From Ophryocystis elektroscirrha (lineage: Eukaryota > Apicomplexa > Conoidasida > Neogregarinorida > Ophryocystidae): DNA of 13,259 nt. Both the position numbers and the translations under genes were made by a program. The notes below the pieces were generated by a model. It searched no databases, was not told the origin of the DNA, and saw only the letters and a list, made by a program, of their open reading frames with translations. The stretch is taken from NCBI GenBank assembly GCA_030141585.1, contig JAQIFP010000136.1:6859-20117 (forward strand), given 5' to 3'. Below are positions 1 to 7,329 of this stretch, piece after piece. The stretch's first letter is position 1. The number at the start of each line of letters is the position of its first letter.

Positions 1-81
1 TATATATATATATATATATTATAATTTGCTATATAATTTATTAATATGGTATTGTATGTAGATTGAATTATTTAAAATAAC
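1..81 (-). other. Start of SHMT intron 5 with (TA)n
   Basis: On the minus strand a GT donor at 81-80 follows DLRPK, where SHMT normally continues with Gly. Reading through gives a short non-homologous tail and then stops. The stretch ends in a (TA)n microsatellite at the window edge. The acceptor is not in the window. Confidence 0.75.
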
Positions 82-1341
82 CTTTGGTCTTAAATCAATG
101 ACTAATAAATGATTCTCTGCCTTTCCTGAAAATATTTCGACCCCACTAAAAATAGTAATAAAAATTGTTAACTTATACTTTTCTTTTAAACTGGAAGCCA
201 AGGCTTTGCAGTTTTCAAGTACATTCTTTTGATATTGTACAAATTCGGGAGTTTGAGCTTGTAAAAGAGCAACGGCTATTCCAGCTATTGTATGATTGTG
301 CGGACCTCCTTGAAGACCAGGAAATAAAGCAGTTTTCAATTTAGCTTCATCCTCTCCTAAGCGACAAAATATTAATGCGCCTCTGGGTCCACGTAAAGAT
401 TTATGTGTGGTTGTCATTACTGTATCAGCATATTCAAATGGAGACGGTATTACTCCAGCTGCTATCAAACCCTATAAAAAAAAAAAAAAAAAGATGACTT
501 ATAAAAAAAAACTTACTGATATATGTGCAATATCACAGTGTAATTTAGCATTGCAAGAATCGGCAATTTCTCGGAACTTTTTATAATCAATAAGTTGAGA
601 ATAACAGGAAGTTCCACAAATAATCATTTTAGGTTTGTGGGTATCAGCAAGTAATTGAATTTCTTCATAGTCTATTACGCCTGTTTTTAAATTGACGTGA
701 TACGGTACACAGTTGAATATTCGCGAAGTTACAGTCAACTTTTTTATTGGTGTTTGGTGGCCATGAGATAAATGGCCTCCATGGCATAAATCCAAATATA
801 ATATTGTATCATTGTTTTCGAGTAACCCCATATAAATAACCAGATTAGCTGGACTCCCTGAATATTATAGTTTAATTATATTAACAAGCGTAAAAGCATT
901 ATTATTCATTTATTTATATGTGACATATATACTATCATATTCCAACGTTTTGTAATTTATGTACGAATATATTTCTTATTTTACTTAAGTTTATATATAT
1001 ATACATATATACATATATATAATATATACACACATATATATAATATATACACACATATATATAATATATACACACATATATATAATATATACACACATAT
1101 ATATAATATATACACACATATATATAATATATACCCACATATATATAATATATACACACATATATATAATATATACCCACATATATATAATATATACACA
1201 CATATATATAATATATACACACATATATATAATATATACACACATATATATAATATATACACTCATATATATAATATATACATATCATATTATATATGAT
1301 ATGTATGTATATATATATTTATTTATAGATACGCATATATC

Positions 1342-1375
<34 letters not shown>

Positions 1376-2683
1376 GCTAGTATATATCCATTGATAACTA
1401 TTGTAATATACACGACTGTGCAATTTACCCGTATAAAAGTCATATAATGTAAACTTTATATATATCACATTTATTTGTATCTGTATCTATATAATATGTA
1501 TATGATATATGCTTATGTGTATTTGTAAAATTAAACTTTATATATAATGAGCAGGAATATTTGTTAAATGTATATACACATTTATATATACATATATATA
1601 TATATATTGACAATTACGTATTATTAATAAAAAAAAGTATATATACATATAAAATATATTTATGTCTTATACATGTACATAGACTATAATATTTGATGCA
1701 TTAACTAACTGTTAAATAGCTAACATATTTATATATAAAGACAAATAAATAAAATATATTCCCAATTTTTTAGGCATTATAATTCGATAAAATATAAAAT
1801 AATATAATGTAGTATATAATTCATATACAGCATTCAATTATCTCCAGTTATAATAAATTTTATTAAGTATATATATAATGACCGGTATTTATTAATTATT
1901 TTAGCAGATGGAAAGTTTGAAAGTTTGAAGCATGTACATATAAAGAGAAAATTAATTAAAGTTTTACCAGAAAGGGCTTGCACTAATACACCCCACCTAT
2001 TTTTATCTAATTTAAATGCTTCAAGTGCTCGTTGCTGACACAGAGTCTCAAGAGCGTCAAAATTTTCAGTGCCTCCATAATACCGAAAGCCCGGATATCC
2101 TTCAGTGTATTTGTTAGTTAATATTGAACCAACTGCTTGGTTAACAGCTTTTGAGGTAAAATTCTGAAATTAAATCTTTTTTTTTTTTTTAATGTGTATT
2201 TTTAAAACCATATACAATTTAAACTAGTAAATAATATAGTTAGAGCCTTTAAAATCATAATAATTAAAATTTTCTTTATTTTAAAATATCAAAGAAAATT
2301 TTTGATAGCCATTTCATATTATCAGATTCCTATTTAATCTATAATTCCAATAAATAAAGTTATAGTTTATTATATTTTTGAATAATTATTGATAAGCGGT
2401 AGCTATTTTTTTGTAAATAAGTTTAATAAATAAAGAATTTAATTAAATTATTTTGTTCCAAGTCATTGTGGGATTTAATCTATTTAAGAAAATAAAAAAT
2501 CTACTTAAGATAAATCTACATGCTAATCACCTCTGAAGGAATCAGCGTTATCCAGTTTTTTTGACGTTCCTCTTCATTTTTGATAATTGAATAGACTTTA
2601 GGGTCGATATCGTTTAAAGATTGATTGAACTAACAACAAATTATAACTAATTATAATAAAATTACCGTAGGGCTATACGGCAT
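82..2683 (-). CDS. SHMT: Serine hydroxymethyltransferase, 5' part (C-terminus outside window)
   Basis: PLP enzyme interconverting serine plus tetrahydrofolate with glycine plus 5,10-methylene-tetrahydrofolate. Exons on the minus strand: 2683-2666, 2629-2531, 2163-1968, 857-517, 471-82; all junctions are GT-AG and in phase. The start ATG at 2683 directly follows an in-frame TAA. Visible family motifs: [15 protein letters not shown] near residue 15, [11 protein letters not shown] near 60-70, SGSPAN at 104-109, GGHLSHG, CGTSCYS, DIAHISG at 213-219, the Schiff-base lysine in [12 protein letters not shown] (K242), [13 protein letters not shown], and [11 protein letters not shown] at the last donor (81). 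About 340 residues are present; the family has about 450-480, so the C-terminal domain is missing only because the window ends. The segment between GALIF and the GLQGGPHN motif is shorter than in animal and yeast enzymes. No targeting peptide is seen, so it is probably cytosolic. A 27-nt stretch at 146-172 may be an extra intron. Confidence 0.95.
472..516 (-). other. SHMT intron 4, 45 nt
   Basis: Minus-strand intron with a GTAAGT donor (516) and a TTTATAG acceptor (472). It is almost all T on the coding strand, giving a strong polypyrimidine tract. Removing it joins DIAHIS to GLIAAG exactly as in SHMT homologues (phase 0). Confidence 0.93.
1029..1280. repeat. 21-bp minisatellite, 12 copies
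   Basis: Tandem repeat with unit cacacatatatataatatat plus a final a (21 bp). The cytosine that starts each unit lies at 1029, 1050, 1071, 1092, 1113, 1134, 1155, 1176, 1197, 1218, 1239 and 1260. The units at 1134 and 1176 carry the same A-to-C change (ccc start) and the last carries cactc. Copies are otherwise near identical, which suggests recent expansion. Confidence 0.95.
1281..1303. repeat. Inverted repeat at minisatellite edge
   Basis: The arms catatcat and atgatatg flank a short AT loop immediately after the last minisatellite unit. It could form a small hairpin or cruciform. In such AT-rich DNA it may be chance. Confidence 0.5.
1343..1375. repeat. (AAT)n microsatellite
   Basis: About ten uninterrupted AAT/ATA units in SHMT intron 3, ending in tagctag. 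Confidence 0.9.
2164..2530 (-). other. SHMT intron 2, 367 nt
   Basis: The donor at 2530 (GTGATTAG) follows LIPSE and the acceptor ATTTCAG ends at 2164. Removing it joins IPSE to NFTSKAV (phase 0), matching the usual SHMT ASENF region. It contains a run of about 14 A on the coding strand shortly before the acceptor and no other feature. Confidence 0.9.
2630..2665 (-). other. SHMT intron 1, 36 nt
   Basis: GTAATTTT donor and TTGTTAG acceptor. It separates a six-codon first exon (MPYSPT) from [11 protein letters not shown], phase 0. Without it there is no in-frame ATG for the second exon. Confidence 0.85.
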
Positions 2684-2773
2684 TTACATAAAGACTTAAT
2701 TCTCAGGTCAGTTCAGCTTCGCGGACCATACAACAGTATGAAGTGCAAAATTTTATTAGTTTTTCATTAGAAA
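2684..2773. promoter_or_regulatory. 90-bp divergent promoter, SHMT / Lys-rich gene
   Basis: All of the DNA between two head-to-head start codons (2683 minus, 2774 plus). Its centre, about 2702-2745, is distinctly richer in G+C than anything noncoding nearby. It contains CAGGT at 2704-2708 and GGACC at 2723-2727. The complements of both (ACCTG, GGTCC) recur in the other divergent promoter at 11986-12041. This space must carry both 5' UTRs and the core promoter signals. Confidence 0.6.
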
Positions 2774-4565
2774 ATGGCTACACTAGAAAATAATTCCCAC
2801 ACTGCAAATAAAGATTCCGTAACAAACGACGTTAACGAAAATATGTTAAAAAATAATAAAGAGCCAGTATCTACAACAATAACAAAAAATTCGAAAAAAA
2901 GTAAATTAAATTCATACAGTAAATATACCATTACTAGTTTTCCTTATAATTGATAAAATTATGACATATTGCTAAGTGGGCTTACATATGTAGTACTCTC
3001 ACTTGCAGTAGTATATGTCTTAATATTTATCAGTATATGCATAAATATATATGTGTACTATTTTGCACAATACCTGTATATATACATTAGATGTGTTATC
3101 ACGTATATTTTATTTGTCAAATATTGCCTAAATACTACTTAATTAATACATATAGTTATTATTGATATAATATTGTATAATTTTGATCTTTTAATGTATA
3201 CATATAATATATCAGCATATATGTTTTGTCCTCTATATTTTTTCGTAACCTGAATAACTAATAGCCTAATTCAAATAGTCTATTATGTGTATGTATATCA
3301 TATACACGCATTTAAACTTTATATATACGCTTCATAAGTAGTAATAACACTTAACCATATTATTGTATAATAATAAATATTATAAATTCAATTATTGTTT
3401 TATATGTGATAAATTCAATAATAAATTAAAATAAATATTCAAATCAATAATCAATATATACATATATATATATAGAAATATGAATTATATAGGAAATTAT
3501 ATAATATATGTACGAAAATTTATAATATATAAGGATAGATATAATATATAATGTTATATATATATATATATATATATAGCTATAAGTAATATAAAAAGTT
3601 ATATATAATATATAATGTTATATATAATATATAAGAATATATTCAATATATAATGATATATATGATGTATAATGTTATATATAATATAAGAAAAAAAATA
3701 TATAATATATAAGGATATATATAATATACAATGTTATATATAATATATATAAATATATATAATATATAGGGATATATTTGATACATAAGGATATATATTA
3801 TATATAAAGATATATATAATATATAAGGACATATTTATTATATAAGGATATACATCATATATGCATATAATATATATAATATATATGTATACAGATATAT
3901 TATATAAAAATATAGTTAAGAAAAAATATATGTATATAAAGATATATAAGATATAATGATATATTATATATGAGGATATATATACGCAATAAAAAAAATT
4001 GTATTATTTAGAATCAGATGAACCAATTAAATCCGAGAGAGTGACGCGGAAACGTTCATTTAATTCAAAGACGAAATCTTATAAATCTCCAACTGTATCA
4101 AGGGAGCCAAAAGTTGCAAAAAGTCCACTAAAGAAAAATGGTGTTAAAAGTAACACAATGAAAGATTCGAAACCAACAAATACTCTGAAACAAAAAAAAA
4201 ATGAGACTAAATCTACAAAAACTGGAGCGTCAACCGCTCCACATGCAGCTGATTCTAAGTTCAAACCAAAAACAGAGACTAAGCAAAAAATGGAGCCTAA
4301 ATCAAAACCTCAAAAAATGGCGGACACAGTGAAGGCAAAAACAGAAGCGAAACAAGCTTCAGATGCTACAAAGCACGCAGAAGAATCTTCTAAACAAGCA
4401 GCAGAACCCGCTAAACAAACGAAAAAACCGGCAGAAAAAACAAAAGAAAAACAAACTAAGGAAGTATCAACTAAACAAGATTCAAAATCTAAAACAAATA
4501 CGAGCAAAAAGCAGCTACCAAAAGTAGAAAAAAATCAGCCAGCTAAAAAAAAGACTAAAACTTAA
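2774..4565 (+). CDS. Lysine-rich basic protein, histone-H1-tail-like
   Basis: Two exons, 2774-2900 and 4012-4565, join in phase (A|AA gives Lys) to a 226-residue protein ending in TAA. The first exon is Asn/Thr/Ser rich. The second is dominated by Lys, Ala, Thr, Pro, Gln and Ser, with SPLKK near 85 and Ala/Pro/Lys blocks such as AEPAKQTKKPAEKTKEKQ; the C-terminus is PAKKKTKT. This composition resembles histone H1 C-terminal tails and other disordered nucleic-acid-binding proteins, but no winged-helix globular domain is visible. Function is therefore open: a chromatin or nucleolar protein is an inference. No membrane segment or signal peptide is seen. If unspliced, the first exon reads to a TGA at 2954 (60 residues). 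The second exon has no usable ATG of its own before residue position 125, which favours splicing. Confidence 0.65.
2901..4011 (+). other. Intron of Lys-rich gene, 1,111 nt
   Basis: GTAAATT donor after Lys-Lys and TTATTTAG acceptor at 4011. It is extremely AT-rich, with short TA runs and, from about 3480, a degenerate directional repeat. No embedded gene is seen. Assignment as one intron rests on phase match, splice sites and the matching Lys-rich character of the two exons. Confidence 0.7.
3480..3985. repeat. Degenerate AT repeat (ataaggatatatataatat-like)
   Basis: Loose array of TATATAATATATAA blocks separated by AAGGATATAT, AATGTTATAT or AAAGATATAT. At least ten diverged copies occur at irregular 18-60 bp spacing, and a pure (TA)n run lies near 3552-3578. 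The G residues fall on the plus strand almost throughout, so the array is strand-asymmetric. Confidence 0.75.
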
Positions 4566-4738
4566 TGTGGTTTTATGTTTACATAATATAGAGATATATA
4601 TTATATTTTAAAAACAGATTATGCTTGAAACTATAAGAAAAAAATAAAAGTTAACAATAAAGAAAAAAAAAAACTTTTTTTTTTTTTTAGAATTTCTTTG
4701 TATGACTTCTTTTATTATTTGGAATCATGAGTTTTTAT
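4566..4738. terminator. Convergent 3' ends with A11-C-T14 palindrome
   Basis: The 173 bp between the stop of the Lys-rich gene (plus) and the stop of the orphan ORF (minus). AATAAA hexamers lie at 4643-4648 and 4656-4661 for the plus gene and on the minus strand at 4716-4711. Between them sits an inverted repeat, A11 (4663-4673), C, T14 (4675-4688). The layout suits mRNA 3'-end formation in both directions. Confidence 0.55.
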
Positions 4739-6154
4739 TTAACATAAACATGATATGAAATCACAATCTGATTCCTCATCATCGGAAACGTTCTTGAAAA
4801 ATTGAAATTCAGGTTTTCCATGTCGTTGCAAGGTGACATGTGCATTAATTTTTTGATTACTAGCAAACTGTGAAGTCGGAAGATGTGTGGTACAATTAAA
4901 TTGTGGAATTATGACGTTGTCGTTTATATGCTGTAATATTTTTTGACGACATGCAAGCTCATGGTTATTCGTTAATGGTAAGCTAAAGCTGGGTAATTGT
5001 ACTTTTTGTCTTCTATTTAACGTATGCTCAAAATCTATCAATTTATTTATATACTCATTTTTTGATAAAGGTTGGCTATACGATAGGGAGTTTTTTATAT
5101 TTTTTAACTTTAATGTATTTATATTCGATTGATGAGAACTTTCCTCTTCGAGTGATACTGTCTCCTTCTTATGTAATAGAGATAAATTTAAAGGTGAAAT
5201 GTAAAGACTGCGAGTAGAGCACTTCCTATTATTTGTTGTAACAATACAATTATTTTTAGAGTTACAGTTAAAAGGAGAAGCCACAGTGGAAGCATTAGCT
5301 GAATCAATAATATTATTATATTCGTTTGTAGAAGAATATTTTGACGGAAACTCGAAGGAACCATAGTTCGAGTGATGCCCTTCTACTGTAACAATGGGAA
5401 AAATATTTGAATATAAAGGCTGATAAAGATTATTATACGACCTTTCAATACTTTTATCTTTATCTGGAATAAATAAACTGTCTTTTGAAACAAAAGATCT
5501 TTGTGTATTAATACTCGAATTAATCGCAGCTCTTTTGAAATTTATTAAAGGATCAAATTTTTTATTACACAAAATACGATCATTTAATGGTTCACCGTTA
5601 TTGTGTTTCTCATTTTCACTTCTTTTAGTATCTATTGGATCAAAAGATTTTAATGTATTATTGGTGAGAATAGGAGATTTCACTCGATTTTCGAGTGAAC
5701 AATTGTCTTCTTTTTTACGAAACTCAGAATATGATAATAATTGAGCTGTACCATTACTTACACGTTCATTGCAACAATTTTTGCTGATAGAATTAAACAT
5801 AAACAAATTGTTTTTGTCCTCATTATCATGATATATTTTTTTCATATTTATTTTGGGGTTTACATTCGACATATTCATGTAATGTGTCATATATGGGATA
5901 CTTTCATTGCCTTTCCAAGGTTCAGCTTTTTTTTTTTTTTGTTGATTCAAGAAGTAAGCATTATTAGAATAAAAAAAAGGATTTTCATTTTTACAAAGAT
6001 AATTTGTACAGTTATTTCCAAAACTAACTGGGTTATAATACGAGCTTAAATAATTGTCACTATTCGGTAAAGCAATATTAGGTATTTTATTGAAATAACT
6101 AAAACTTTTATAGGGGGGAGTTTGCTTTAAATATTTATGCTTCTTCATCTTCAT
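4739..6154 (-). CDS. Asn/Ser-rich protein of unknown function, 471 aa
   Basis: A single open frame of 471 codons with a TAA stop, far longer than expected by chance in DNA this AT-rich. I do not recognise the family. The protein is rich in Asn, Ser, Lys and Tyr, with no membrane segment, signal peptide or clear globular domain. It starts with a basic stretch ([10 protein letters not shown]), has a KKKK tract near 73, and ends with an acidic segment SDDEESDCDF, typical of CK2 target sites, before the terminal CLC. Cys residues are scattered without zinc-finger spacing. The first ATG lies inside the last Psf1-like exon, a 20-nt overlap. The true start may be a later Met, or the ORF may be joined to the upstream gene by a 37-nt intron (6206-6170, GTGAAATGG to CAACAAG), which is in phase. 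Probably a disordered, lineage-specific protein. Confidence 0.6.
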   Translation of the reverse strand: MKMKKHKYLKQTPPYKSFSYFNKIPNIALPNSDNYLSSYYNPVSFGNNCTNYLCKNENPFFYSNNAYFLNQQKKKKAEPWKGNESIPYMTHYMNMSNVNPKINMKKIYHDNEDKNNLFMFNSISKNCCNERVSNGTAQLLSYSEFRKKEDNCSLENRVKSPILTNNTLKSFDPIDTKRSENEKHNNGEPLNDRILCNKKFDPLINFKRAAINSSINTQRSFVSKDSLFIPDKDKSIERSYNNLYQPLYSNIFPIVTVEGHHSNYGSFEFPSKYSSTNEYNNIIDSANASTVASPFNCNSKNNCIVTTNNRKCSTRSLYISPLNLSLLHKKETVSLEEESSHQSNINTLKLKNIKNSLSYSQPLSKNEYINKLIDFEHTLNRRQKVQLPSFSLPLTNNHELACRQKILQHINDNVIIPQFNCTTHLPTSQFASNQKINAHVTLQRHGKPEFQFFKNVSDDEESDCDFISCLC

Positions 6155-7291
6155 TTGTATTATTATTATCTTGTTGTATTAAAGGATTCTCAAAATCCCA
6201 TTTCACATCGTTTTTATTCGATTCATATTCCGCTATTTTTTTTAATCTTGCTCGAAATATTTTATCGGGTAAATTAATTTTTGGAATATCCAATGCAGCC
6301 TATTTGTGGACGATATTTTCTTTGTCTTTTTTTTTTTTTTAATAATTATAAAATATATATTATATAATTTTTTATATGTTATATACTCACATATGCTACA
6401 ACCCAAATAATTACAAACGTATACATATTTATATATATATATATATATATAGAGTTGTATGCACTAATCTATATAAAATGTTTATAAACGTATTTTGTAG
6501 TATATAGGATACATATATATATATATAGCTTTTTCTTTTAATAGTAATTATATTTATATTAAATATTATTCGGATGACAAATATAATTATAAATAAGTGG
6601 TTTTACTATATAAAAATAAAACACTGTTCATCAAGAATATAAAAATACTGTATGCATATGTGAATCTTTTAAATAAATATACATATACTTCTATTGATTA
6701 AAAAAAAAAAAAAAGTACCTATCAATCTAAGCATATATACATTGGATATAAAAAGTCATAGCACATAATTAGTGAAGATTAGTTTTTTTTTTTTTTTTTA
6801 ATATATAATAAATTGGTAAATATAAAATTAACTGTATTATGGAGGGGTTTAATAAACGGTTATATTAGTTAAATAGTACTTATAGTCGGCAATTCTTATA
6901 ACTATATTTTTAATAAATTTACTTTAGCTAATTGTATTAATGATTGGTCGTATCCAGGGACTGAGCAGCAAAGGACATCTTGTAATTTAACAAAGTACTT
7001 TGATGTGACTTGCAGTATTTCTTTCAAATAAGAAGCTTCGTTTGGAGACATTGCCGCTTCAATTTCCTGTGATGGTTCTTTACCATATACAAGCTTTTGT
7101 GTTACTAAGCAATTGATAAATTTAATTCGCTTGTATCTAATATATTAATAGTCAATGTTTTATACGTCATTAATATAATATAAATATATCATATTTTACA
7201 TACAGCAAATTTATTTCAAAAATATAATTTAGAATTAATATATATACCCATGAAAATACATATTCATCAAAATAAATAAATAAATAAATAA

Positions 7292-7329
<38 letters not shown>

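Larger units (their letters stand above)
858..1967 (-). other. SHMT intron 3, 1,110 nt, satellite-rich
   Basis: This intron splits the Gly codon of SGSPAN (phase 1). The donor follows the G at 1968 and the acceptor CAG is at 860-858. It holds a 21-bp minisatellite (1029-1280), an inverted repeat just after it, a trinucleotide AAT run near 1343-1375, and further AT-rich DNA to 1967. The open frames across the minisatellite are an artefact of its 21-bp period. No gene is seen inside. Confidence 0.9.

Noticed and set aside
935..1288. Three overlapping minus-strand ORFs of about 90-117 aa made of Cys-Val-Tyr-Ile repeats
   Set aside because: They are translations of the 21-bp intronic minisatellite; a stop-free period divisible by three stays open in several frames. 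They lie inside SHMT intron 3.
3480..3985. Possible centromeric or telomeric repeat
   Set aside because: The array is short, degenerate and sits inside an intron between conserved exons; no telomere unit such as TTAGGG is present.
4079..4507. Two minus-strand ORFs opposite the Lys-rich gene
   Set aside because: Antisense shadows: the complement of AAA/GCA-rich codons reads as Phe/Cys/Ala/Ser. No homology or independent structure.
5535..6049. Two plus-strand ORFs (69 and 102 aa)
   Set aside because: Antisense of the 471-codon minus-strand ORF, which is much longer.
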